DNA of 5,268 bases from Phycisphaerales bacterium UBA966 (GTDB lineage: Bacteria > Planctomycetota > Phycisphaerae > Phycisphaerales > SM1A02), in the NCBI GenBank assembly GCA_002292895.1, contig DBCE01000102.1, forward strand, positions 215 to 5,482, written 5' to 3'. The position numbers were made by a program, and so were the translations under genes. The notes below the pieces were generated by a model, which was given only the letters and a program-made list of their open reading frames with translations, made no database searches and was not told where the DNA came from. How positions within the stretch are numbered: position 1 is the stretch's first letter; every line of letters starts with the position of its first letter. Positions 1 to 5,268 of the stretch are shown one piece after another.

Positions 1-96
1 TTTGAGCGTCGATTCAAGCGCCCGGCGGGATGGCAGCGCGTTTCATCTGGACCCGGCGCCGCGGTCATTCCTGCGGCGCGCTGGCCGGCGGCGTAA
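1..96 (+). CDS. Possible 3' end of an upstream gene (partial, unidentified)
   Basis: Reading from base 1, this frame is open for 31 codons and ends in TAA at 94-96, ten bases before the next start codon. The translated tail is rich in Arg, Ala, Pro and Trp and ends in WPAA. I recognise no family in it. The tight spacing to the next gene is what one would expect from a preceding co-oriented gene, but a GC-rich stretch of this length can stay open by chance. The alternative frame ending in TGA at 3-5 could equally be the true end of an upstream gene, so this is only a tentative call. Confidence 0.22.
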   Translation, partial: FERRFKRPAGWQRVSSGPGAAVIPAARWPAA

Positions 97-99
97 TCT
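94..99 (+). promoter_or_regulatory. Candidate -10 box (TAATCT) for leaderless transcription of the beta-CASP gene
   Basis: TAATCT matches the bacterial -10 consensus TATAAT at the conserved TA...T positions and lies 6 bases before the ATG at 106. No purine-rich Shine-Dalgarno lies upstream of that ATG. A -10 box at this distance would put the transcription start on or next to the start codon. No convincing -35 hexamer is seen 16-18 bases further up. The same spacing recurs before two other genes in this window. Confidence 0.35.
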
Positions 100-105
100 C
101 ACCGT

Positions 106-1500
106 ATGCAGATCACCATCCTTGGAGCCGCGGGCGAGGTCACTGGTAGTGGTTACTTGGTGCAAACCGCGCGTGCCAACGTGCTCATTGACTTTGGGAT
201 GTTCCAAGGCCGCGGCGCGGGTGACGAAAAGAATCGTGAAATTGATCCGGTGGTTCCTGCTCGCCTTGATGCGGTGGTGTTGACGCATGCGCATCTTGAC
301 CATGTTGGTCGGCTGCCGCTACTGACTGGTCTTGCCTGTGCAGTGCACGCAACGCATGCAAGTTGCGCGTTGGCGGAATTGATCTTGCGTGACTCTGCCA
401 AGATCCAAGAGGGCGACGCTGCCCGCGAAAACCGCTGGAAAGAACGGACCGGGGCAACACCAGACGCAGTGGCGCTCTATGGAACCGCCGAAGTGGACGC
501 CATCGTTTCACGGATGCGTGGCCATGATTACGAGCAATTGATTGAAGTGGCCGATGGCATCACCGCGCGCTTTCAAGATGCCGGACACATTCTTGGGTCA
601 GCAAGTGTTGAACTCCGCGTTACTGAAGGCGGCACCACCAAGACGGTCGTGTTCTCTGGTGATGTTGGTCAGAAGTGCATGCCTATTCTTCGTGATCCCG
701 TGCCGTGTCCGCCCGCCGACTTGGTGTTCTTAGAGTCCACGTACGGCGATCGTGACCATCGACCTGCTGATGAGACATTTGCGGAACTGCGTGCGATTCT
801 TGAGCAAAGCGCATGGCAGAAGCGCAAGGTGCTGGTGCCAAGTTTCGCCGTTGGTCGTGCGCAATTGTTGTTGCATGTGCTTGCAGAGATTGCGCGCGAT
901 GGGCGCTCGCCAGTGGTGCCCGTTTATCTGGACAGCCCAATGGCCATCCGCGCCACGGAGATCTACAACAAGTTTCCAGACGACTTTGACGATGAGTCAC
1001 GCGGACTGGCGCGCAGTGGTCAAGCGCGGCGCGAGTTTGCAAACGTGAACTTGTGCGTGACTCCGCAGCAGAGCCGTGATTTGAATGAGAGTTGGGATCC
1101 ATCCATCGTGATCGCAGGAAGCGGCATGTGTGATGGTGGTCGCATCTTGCATCACTTGCGTCACAATCTTTGGCGGCGCGGGGTGCAGGTGCTACTCACC
1201 AGTTTCATGGGCGACGGGTCGCTCGGTCGGAAACTGGTCGATGGCGCCAAGACGGTCCGGATCTTCCGCGAGGACGTGGTGGTGCGGGCTGACGTTCGCA
1301 CCGTCGGCGGGCTGAGTGCGCATGCCGGACAGGGGGGCTTGATCGAATGGTTCACGGGGGCCTCTCAGAAGCCCGCCGCGCCGCGCGTGGTGCTCACCCA
1401 TGGTGAGGACCGGCAGCGGGGCGTGCTTGCCCAGGCATTAACCGGCCTTGGCGGCTGTACGGTGGCCCAGCCCAAGCGCTTTGAAGTTATTGAAATCTGA
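106..1500 (+). CDS. Beta-CASP metallo-beta-lactamase-fold RNase (CPSF73/YSH1-like, COG1236 type)
   Basis: A complete 464-residue protein, the usual length for bacterial beta-CASP RNA-processing hydrolases such as Thermus TTHA0252. The metallo-beta-lactamase motifs are in order: D29 in LIDFGMFQG, the di-zinc motif HAHLDHVGR (H61, H63, D65, H66), H161 in DAGHILGSAS, and D186 in FSGDVGQ. The inserted beta-CASP domain follows from about residue 205. It has motif A (E210 in LESTYGD), the VPSFAVGRAQ strand-helix near 244-253, motif B (GSGMCDGGRILHHL, about 338-351) and motif C (H406 in LSAHA). The final histidine is in LTHGE (H432). All expected metal ligands are present, so the enzyme should be an active cytoplasmic endo- and/or exoribonuclease acting on RNA. 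No KH or other RNA-binding extension is present. ATG 106 begins directly with the first beta-strand and no better upstream start exists. The exact RNA substrate cannot be inferred. This is a distinct group from RNase J, which is longer. Confidence 0.93.
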   Translation: MQITILGAAGEVTGSGYLVQTARANVLIDFGMFQGRGAGDEKNREIDPVVPARLDAVVLTHAHLDHVGRLPLLTGLACAVHATHASCALAELILRDSAKIQEGDAARENRWKERTGATPDAVALYGTAEVDAIVSRMRGHDYEQLIEVADGITARFQDAGHILGSASVELRVTEGGTTKTVVFSGDVGQKCMPILRDPVPCPPADLVFLESTYGDRDHRPADETFAELRAILEQSAWQKRKVLVPSFAVGRAQLLLHVLAEIARDGRSPVVPVYLDSPMAIRATEIYNKFPDDFDDESRGLARSGQARREFANVNLCVTPQQSRDLNESWDPSIVIAGSGMCDGGRILHHLRHNLWRRGVQVLLTSFMGDGSLGRKLVDGAKTVRIFREDVVVRADVRTVGGLSAHAGQGGLIEWFTGASQKPAAPRVVLTHGEDRQRGVLAQALTGLGGCTVAQPKRFEVIEI

Positions 1501-1653
1501 CGCACAAGCGAGTGATTCTCGGCATTTTTGCGGGATCCGGTGGTCCACGGCCGCCGTAGGAATGCCTGATCCAACCGCCAGAATCGGGTTCGGCTATTCT
1601 GTCAATCCCGCTCCGGTAGATCGGTTTGCGGGTCGAACGCAGAGGAATCAGTC
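1501..1653. other. Intergenic spacer, nothing firm beyond the RBS at its end
   Basis: A 153-base gap between the RNase gene and the lipoprotein gene. I found no convincing terminator for the RNase gene: there is a short T-run at about 1525-1529 but no stable hairpin before it. A TATTCT hexamer at 1595-1600 could be a -10 box, but nothing at the matching -35 position resembles TTGACA. The lipoprotein gene may therefore have its own weak promoter here or be read through from the RNase gene. Confidence 0.5.
1641..1646 (+). promoter_or_regulatory. Ribosome binding site (AGAGGA) of the lipoprotein gene
   Basis: AGAGGA sits 7 bases before the ATG at 1654 and contains the GAGGA core complementary to the 3' end of 16S rRNA. 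It is the only clear Shine-Dalgarno in this window and fixes the start of the lipoprotein gene at 1654, in preference to internal methionines. Confidence 0.55.
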
Positions 1654-2211
1654 ATGAAGATGTCGAGCACGCTCTCCGCCTTGAAAGTCACCCTGTCCGC
1701 CGCCAAGCTCATTGCTGCGCCGGCCTTGATGTCATCCATGATGACCGTCATGGTTGTTGGTGGCTGCTACGCGCCCCAGCCCACGGAGCTGTATCGCACC
1801 GAGAAGCTCCCCAGCGAGCATTGGTACACGCTTGACGAGGATGATGCCCGCGTCGAAGCTCTGCCGCATGCGCTCCGCAATTCATTGACCCAGCAGCGGC
1901 AGTTGGTTGCTCTTGAAGAGGGATCAGACAAGAACGCGAAGCAGCCGCTCTCGCCGGAGACCACCAAGAAGGTCGCCGAGCTTGACCAGACCTGCAACGA
2001 CGCCTACTTGATCTCCTTTGACAGCATCGCCAGCAATCCGACGCCGGACCTCAATGGTCAGTTTGAGTCATGGGACCGCCGCCGTCAGAACGACTCGATG
2101 ATCTACAACCAGAACTTCCGAGCCCTTGCTGATGAGTGGAGCCGCTTCTGGTTGATGGAGATGCCAGGCGGTACGCCGTACGACACGGTGAATACCACCG
2201 GCCGCTTCTGA
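1654..2211 (+). CDS. Putative lipoprotein of unknown family
   Basis: A 185-residue protein that I do not recognise. The N-terminus has basic residues (K2, K11, K18), then a hydrophobic Ala/Met/Val-rich stretch at about 19-36 ending in VVGGC. This resembles a lipobox with acylated Cys38, although the -3 Val and -2 Gly are weaker than the consensus LAGC and the signal is rather long at 37 residues. The mature part is polar and charged. It includes an acidic DEDDARVE segment near 57-64, a probably helical stretch rich in Gln, Glu and Lys at 70-110, and an aromatic segment with several Trp and Tyr toward the end. I see no enzymatic motif. A good RBS supports the start, and a strong terminator lies just after the stop, so it is probably a single-gene or end-of-operon unit. 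It would be an envelope-anchored protein in a bacterium with an outer membrane. The coding reality is well supported but the function is unknown. Confidence 0.8.
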   Translation: MKMSSTLSALKVTLSAAKLIAAPALMSSMMTVMVVGGCYAPQPTELYRTEKLPSEHWYTLDEDDARVEALPHALRNSLTQQRQLVALEEGSDKNAKQPLSPETTKKVAELDQTCNDAYLISFDSIASNPTPDLNGQFESWDRRRQNDSMIYNQNFRALADEWSRFWLMEMPGGTPYDTVNTTGRF

Positions 2212-2233
2212 GCCGTGCTGAGTTGAAAACGTC

Positions 2234-2270
2234 CATCAGCCCGCCATCTTCGGCGGGCTGATGTGTTTTT
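2234..2270 (+). terminator. Intrinsic terminator, possibly bidirectional
   Basis: A perfect 12-bp GC-rich stem (arms 2234-2245 and 2252-2263, with six loop bases ATCTTC) is followed by TGTTTTT. It lies 22 bases after the stop of the lipoprotein gene. On the other strand the same hairpin is followed, after three bases, by GTTTTC, so it may also stop transcription of the convergent zinc-ribbon gene, whose stop codon is about 60 bases away. Confidence 0.9.
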
Positions 2271-2325
2271 GCTTTGAATGACGCACCACAGCAGGGCTAT
2301 GGTGCCTCGCGAGTTCGCCGTGCGA

Positions 2326-2679
2326 TCAAGATGCCCGTGCATCGCCGCCAACGCCCCATGATGGCATCCAAGAGAAGAGTTTCTCAAGCATGGGTGAGGT
2401 GGTGCGTTGGTGCTTGGCCATGGCTTGGAATTCACCGGCATCGAAGTACACGCCGCCGCAGCTAGTGCATTGATCAACAAGCACGCCACCCAGCGGAACT
2501 TCCTTCATCTTGTTGCCGCACTTGGGGCAGCACATCCAATGTGCGGCCTGCTGAGCGCTGGCTTGCGCTGCAGCGCGGCGAGCGTCAAGCCCTGCACGCA
2601 TGGACTGCAAGATTTGCTGATCCTTCTCGTGGAATTGGCGGTCTGCTTCGTTGTATCCGGTTGAATCTGGGTTGGGCAT
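2326..2679 (-). CDS. Small zinc-ribbon protein, TFIIB-type zinc finger (zf-TFIIB) family
   Basis: A 117-residue protein if started at the ATG at 2679. The centre carries a treble-clef/zinc-ribbon signature: CPKCG (Cys51, Cys54, with an extra Cys50 beside it), then about 16 residues later CTSCGG (Cys71, Cys74), followed by VYFDAGE. This is typical of the small bacterial 'transcription factor zinc-finger' domain family. The N-terminal part (about 10-48) is charged then Ala/Gln-rich and is predicted to be helical. The tail is Trp- and Gly-containing with no membrane span. The frame stays open upstream to 2775, but the extra 32 residues are Pro/Arg-rich, resemble no domain and would overlap the preceding gene, so I prefer 2679. 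There is no clear Shine-Dalgarno there. The gene follows the isomerase gene by 49 bases on the same strand and may be co-transcribed with it. The molecular role is not known; the zinc ribbon suggests protein or nucleic-acid contact. Confidence 0.82.
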   Translation of the reverse strand: MPNPDSTGYNEADRQFHEKDQQILQSMRAGLDARRAAAQASAQQAAHWMCCPKCGNKMKEVPLGGVLVDQCTSCGGVYFDAGEFQAMAKHQRTTSPMLEKLFSWMPSWGVGGDARAS

Positions 2680-2728
2680 CGGTGTGTGCTTTGTGCAGGG
2701 GGTGCGAGGCGGGTAAGGATACCGGGGT

Positions 2729-3619
2729 TCAGACATCGCAGATGCGAACCGCCGCCGCGAGAGCAGTGCGGGCATCGCCGCGGGGCATGAATTCCTGAGC
2801 TAACCAGCCCTTGAAGCCGGTGGCCACGATGGCTTCCGTGATCCCCTTGTAATTGAGTTCCTGAGTGTCATCAAGGTTGCTGCGGCCGGGATTCCCGGCG
2901 GTGTGGTAGTGCGCGAGGTACTGGTGATTCTCACGGATGGTGCGAATGACGTCGCCCTCCATGACCTGCATGTGATAAATGTCGTAGAGCAGTTTGAATC
3001 GATCACTGCCGACCGCCTTGCAGAGTTCGACGCCCCACGCGGTGCGGTCGCACATGTAGTCGCCATGGTCAACCTTGGAGTTGAGCAGTTCCATGATGAC
3101 AGTGACGCCGCACTTATCTGCAAGTGGCGTAATGCGACGCAGCCCGATAGCGCAGTTCTTGAGTCCTTCTGCATCCGGCAATCCAGCGCGATTACCACTG
3201 AAGACGATCATTTGCGGAATTCCGGCGGCAGCAACTTTGGGCAGGAGCGCTTCACTCTTGGCGACTAACTCGTCGTGATTCTCAATGCGGTTCCAACCCT
3301 TGGTGATACCGCCCGGTCCATTAGCAACCGCGCAGGTGATGCCGTGCTTGGCTGGAACACGCAGTTGATCTTCCGAGAGCAACTCCACTGAACCAATGCC
3401 CACGTCCTTCGCCATTTCACACAGTTCATCGAGGCTCATGCCGCCAAAGCACCACGCACACACGCTCTGTCGAATGCGACCACGGCGTGCCGGAGGTTGC
3501 TCTTGCTGAGGCGCGGCGGGCGCATGAACCGAACGGGGCGCAGCGCCCGGACTGATTCCGCCAAGCGCAGCGGCGGTGGAGGCGGCGAGTCCAGCGTGTA
3601 CGAATGATCGGCGATCCAT
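2729..3619 (-). CDS. Tat-exported TIM-barrel sugar isomerase, hydroxypyruvate isomerase family
   Basis: A 296-residue protein starting at ATG 3619. The N-terminus DRRSFVHAGLA is a twin-arginine signal motif (R3, R4, F6) followed by an Ala-rich hydrophobic stretch to about residue 22. An Ala/Pro/Gln-rich linker follows to about residue 46. The remainder is a xylose-isomerase-like TIM barrel of about 250 residues. Features seen are the opening SVCAWCFGGMSLDELC, E177 in MELLNSK, D213 in LYDIYHMQ, H239 in HYHTAGNPGR and E276 in AQEF. These match the Glu-Asp-His/Gln-Glu metal and acid/base positions of the Hyi/YgbM group. Hyi interconverts hydroxypyruvate and tartronate semialdehyde. Whether this exported relative uses that or another ketose/aldose is not decidable here. 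A TTG start at 3640 is possible but would put seven residues before the Tat motif. The gene is divergent from the epimerase gene and upstream of the zinc-ribbon gene on the same strand. Confidence 0.88.
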   Translation of the reverse strand: MDRRSFVHAGLAASTAAALGGISPGAAPRSVHAPAAPQQEQPPARRGRIRQSVCAWCFGGMSLDELCEMAKDVGIGSVELLSEDQLRVPAKHGITCAVANGPGGITKGWNRIENHDELVAKSEALLPKVAAAGIPQMIVFSGNRAGLPDAEGLKNCAIGLRRITPLADKCGVTVIMELLNSKVDHGDYMCDRTAWGVELCKAVGSDRFKLLYDIYHMQVMEGDVIRTIRENHQYLAHYHTAGNPGRSNLDDTQELNYKGITEAIVATGFKGWLAQEFMPRGDARTALAAAVRICDV

Positions 3620-3626
3620 AGTGCAG

Positions 3627-3632
3627 AGCCTA
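3627..3632 (-). promoter_or_regulatory. Candidate -10 box (TAGGCT) for the isomerase gene
   Basis: Read on the minus strand, TAGGCT lies 7 bases before the ATG at 3619. There is no Shine-Dalgarno between them. The TANNNT form and the distance fit leaderless transcription. No good -35 hexamer is seen. The box sits inside the 49-base gap shared with the divergent epimerase gene. Confidence 0.3.
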
Positions 3633-3656
3633 CCGGGCAAGCACGGCGTGGTTGCC

Positions 3657-3662
3657 TATCCT
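3657..3662 (+). promoter_or_regulatory. Candidate -10 box (TATCCT) for the hydroxyproline operon
   Basis: TATCCT lies 6 bases before the ATG at 3669, the same geometry as the box at 94-99. No Shine-Dalgarno is present. The hexamer at 3634-3639 (CGGGCA) matches TTGACA at only three positions. It would start a transcript at or next to the epimerase start codon, covering the epimerase and the DapA-like gene. Confidence 0.38.
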
Positions 3663-3668
3663 GCGCGA

Positions 3669-4634
3669 ATGAGTAAGCCCTTAGAAATCACCATCGTGGA
3701 TAGCCACACTGAAGGCGAGCCGACGCGCGTGGTGATTGCGGGCGCGCCAGCGCTGGCAGGTCGAACGGTGCAAGACATGGCCACAGATTTGGCAGCCCAC
3801 CACGACTGGTTTCGGTCCGCAGTGGTGTGCGAGCCGCGCGGAAATGAAGTGCTGGTTGGTGCGCTACTGGTTCCAAGCGCGGATCCAACGTGCGCCACGG
3901 GTGTCATCTACTTCAATAGCGCCGGGCTTCTTGGCATGTGCGGTCACGGAACCATTGGCGTAGTGCGCACGCTGGCGCACCTTGGCCAACTTGCACCTGG
4001 ACCAGTGCGTTTAGAAACACCAGTTGGCGTAGTTGAAGCGCAGATTTCCGGTGCAAACGAAGGCATTGAAGTGGCCAACGTTCGGTCATTCGTGCATCGC
4101 GCCGGCATGACGCTTCGGCTTGATGATGGACGCACTGTGCACGGCGACATCGCCTGGGGTGGTAACGGATTCTTCCTGTGCGAAGATCACGGCGAAGCAA
4201 TCAAACTTAGCAATTTGCCCGCGCTCAACCAGGTTGCGTGCGCCATTCAACGTGCGCTGGAGCGCGATGGTTTGAGCATGGTGAATTCGTATCCGGTTGA
4301 TCACGTTGAACTTCTTGGTCCGCCACGGGCCCCGGGTAATCACGGCCGCAGTTTCGTCTACTGCCCGGGCGGCGCGTACGACCGCTCGCCGTGCGGCACC
4401 GGAACAAGCGCCAAACTGGCGTGCTTGGAAGCGCACGGAATGCTTGCGCCGGGCGATGTATGGCGCCAAGAATCACTGATTGGCAGTGTGTTTGACGCGT
4501 GGTACGCGCGTGCGCCTCAAGGTGGCGTGTTGCCAACTATCCGCGGTCGAGCCTGGATTACTGCGCAAGGAACGTTGCTACTCCATCCCACTGATCCCTA
4601 TCGACACGGCATTGTTCCGTCCGCTGTGCGCTGA
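3669..4634 (+). CDS. 4-hydroxyproline 2-epimerase (proline racemase family)
   Basis: A complete 321-residue protein, close to the usual 310-330 of the family. It opens with the family signature ITIVDSHTEGEPTRVV. The two catalytic cysteines are both present: C91 in GMCGHGTIG and C242 in DRSPCGTGTSAK. They act as the paired acid and base that invert C2 of the substrate. Having Cys rather than Thr at the second site rules against trans-3-hydroxy-L-proline dehydratase. The WGGNGFFL segment (163-170) is also typical of the 4-hydroxyproline group. The likely reaction is cytoplasmic conversion of trans-4-hydroxy-L-proline to cis-4-hydroxy-D-proline. The frame is open upstream to 3576, but those codons run into the divergent isomerase gene and precede the family N-terminus, so ATG 3669 is chosen. 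A DapA-like gene follows after about 17 bases, which strengthens the hydroxyproline assignment over proline racemase. Substrate choice between proline and hydroxyproline remains an inference. Confidence 0.9.
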   Translation: MSKPLEITIVDSHTEGEPTRVVIAGAPALAGRTVQDMATDLAAHHDWFRSAVVCEPRGNEVLVGALLVPSADPTCATGVIYFNSAGLLGMCGHGTIGVVRTLAHLGQLAPGPVRLETPVGVVEAQISGANEGIEVANVRSFVHRAGMTLRLDDGRTVHGDIAWGGNGFFLCEDHGEAIKLSNLPALNQVACAIQRALERDGLSMVNSYPVDHVELLGPPRAPGNHGRSFVYCPGGAYDRSPCGTGTSAKLACLEAHGMLAPGDVWRQESLIGSVFDAWYARAPQGGVLPTIRGRAWITAQGTLLLHPTDPYRHGIVPSAVR

Positions 4635-4651
4635 TTGCCCACTCATCACTT

Positions 4652-5268
4652 ATGACACTTATGCCAACATCATCAAAGCCCATGCAGCGTGCCGACTGGA
4701 ACGGCGTCTTTCCCGCAATCACTACGCCGTTCAAGGCCGATGAATCCATTGACCTGGATCTCTTTGGTCGGCACATCGCCTGGATAGCGCAGCACGGATG
4801 TAATGCATTGGTGACACCCGGTTCACTGGGCGAGGGCGGACTGCTTTCCCTTGATGAGAAACGCTCACTCTGGACGCGCGCTGTTGAAGTGCTTGGGGAT
4901 GTACTGCCCGTGGTGGCTGCAGTGGGAGCATGCGGAACGCGCGAGGCGGTAGAAATTGCCCAAGCCGCACAGGCCTGTGGATGTCGCGGACTGATGGTGC
5001 TGCCGCCGTATGCGTACGTTGGTGACTGGCGCGAGACACGCACTCACTTTGCGCGGGTGTTTGCGGCCACTCCGCTTGGATGCATGCTGTACAACAATCC
5101 GCCGGCGTATGGAACCGACGTGCTTCCCGAGCAACTTGAGGATCTCGCCGATGAGTTCCCCAACCTGCACGCCGTCAAGGAGTCCAGTGGCGACATTCGC
5201 CGCATGACGGCGATCCGTGCGCGCATGGGAGACCGACTTGCCGTCTACATCGGTATCGATGACATGGT
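4652..5268 (+). CDS. DapA-superfamily lyase, probable pyrroline-4-hydroxy-2-carboxylate deaminase (3' end outside window)
   Basis: An open frame running off the window, about 205 codons seen of an expected 290-310. Three in-frame ATGs (4652, 4661, 4682) are possible starts; none has a clear RBS. The family homology begins just after 4682 with WNGVFPAITTPF. Numbered from 4682, the N-terminal (beta/alpha)8 features are GSLGEGG (47-53), PPYAY (108-112), the catalytic Tyr137 in LYNNPPAYGTD and the Schiff-base Lys166 in AVKESSGD. True dihydrodipicolinate synthase would have TT where S48-L49 stand, Tyr where A111 stands, and an Arg at the position of A142. Their absence argues against lysine synthesis. 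Next to a 4-hydroxyproline epimerase, the natural role is deamination of pyrroline-4-hydroxy-2-carboxylate to 2-oxoglutarate semialdehyde in the cytoplasm. Other DapA-like aldolases (e.g. for keto-deoxy sugars) are the alternative. The gap to the epimerase stop is 17 bases from the first ATG, so the two are likely one operon. Confidence 0.85.
   Translation, partial: MTLMPTSSKPMQRADWNGVFPAITTPFKADESIDLDLFGRHIAWIAQHGCNALVTPGSLGEGGLLSLDEKRSLWTRAVEVLGDVLPVVAAVGACGTREAVEIAQAAQACGCRGLMVLPPYAYVGDWRETRTHFARVFAATPLGCMLYNNPPAYGTDVLPEQLEDLADEFPNLHAVKESSGDIRRMTAIRARMGDRLAVYIGIDDM

Noticed and set aside
2..283. Plus-strand open frame from a TTG at base 2
   Set aside because: It overlaps the well-supported RNase gene over most of its length, its product is Arg-rich with no domain, and it is a shadow frame of GC-rich coding DNA.
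683..1102. Minus-strand open frame of 139 codons inside the RNase gene
   Set aside because: It is antisense to conserved beta-CASP motifs, has an Arg/His/Ser-rich composition typical of shadow frames, and shows no recognisable domain.
1595..1600. TATTCT as a -10 box for the lipoprotein gene
   Set aside because: There is no -35 match at 16-18 bases upstream, and a lone hexamer at an unremarkable distance (53 bases from the ATG) is easily found by chance.
3620..3640. Upstream TTG start for the isomerase gene
   Set aside because: It would put MPGRLCT in front of the Tat motif. ATG 3619 places the twin arginines at residues 3-4 as usual, and the TTG has no RBS.
4086..4469. Minus-strand open frame of 127 codons inside the epimerase gene
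   Set aside because: It lies opposite the conserved second catalytic-cysteine region of the epimerase and has no domain or RBS.
4558..5043. Minus-strand open frame of 161 codons at the right end
   Set aside because: It is antisense to the DapA-like gene, whose motifs are clear. The Ser/Pro/Arg-rich product is a shadow of that gene.
1..5268. CRISPR array, tRNA, insertion sequence, prophage or novel defence system
   Set aside because: No regularly spaced repeats, cloverleaf-like sequence, transposase/integrase motifs or defence-gene signatures were seen. All sizeable frames are explained by metabolic, RNA-processing or envelope genes.

Overview
The window is about 5.3 kb of fairly GC-rich bacterial chromosome and looks like ordinary housekeeping and catabolic sequence. 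I see no mobile element, CRISPR array, rRNA or tRNA. The best guess for the host is a planctomycete-like bacterium, perhaps a Phycisphaerae relative. The reasons are the Tat-exported 'hydroxypyruvate isomerase-like' TIM-barrel protein, the orphan lipoprotein and the scarcity of Shine-Dalgarno sequences. This is inference from gene style, not from a marker gene.

Layout from left to right. (1) Bases 1-105 may hold the last codons of an upstream gene. They end in a TAATCT box just before a complete beta-CASP metallo-beta-lactamase RNase-like gene (106-1500, +). (2) A 153-base spacer leads to a small putative lipoprotein of unknown family (1654-2211, +), which has a recognisable ribosome binding site. 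It is closed by a perfect 12-bp hairpin terminator (2234-2270). (3) Two minus-strand genes converge on that terminator: a Tat-signal xylose-isomerase-like/hydroxypyruvate isomerase family protein (3619-2729), then a small zinc-ribbon protein of the TFIIB zinc-finger type (2679-2326). (4) Diverging from the isomerase across only 49 bases is a plus-strand pair: a 4-hydroxyproline 2-epimerase/proline racemase family gene (3669-4634) and a DapA-superfamily aldolase/deaminase (from about 4652, cut by the window end).

The last pair makes most sense as hydroxyproline catabolism. The epimerase would turn trans-4-hydroxy-L-proline into cis-4-hydroxy-D-proline. After oxidation by a D-hydroxyproline dehydrogenase, not seen here, the DapA-like enzyme would deaminate pyrroline-4-hydroxy-2-carboxylate to 2-oxoglutarate semialdehyde. 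The DapA-like protein keeps the Schiff-base lysine and catalytic tyrosine but lacks the arginine and tyrosine expected of true dihydrodipicolinate synthase, which supports this reading.

The most notable non-coding pattern is that three genes without a Shine-Dalgarno (106, 3619 minus, 3669) each carry a TANNNT box 6-7 bases before the ATG. That is the geometry expected of leaderless transcripts.
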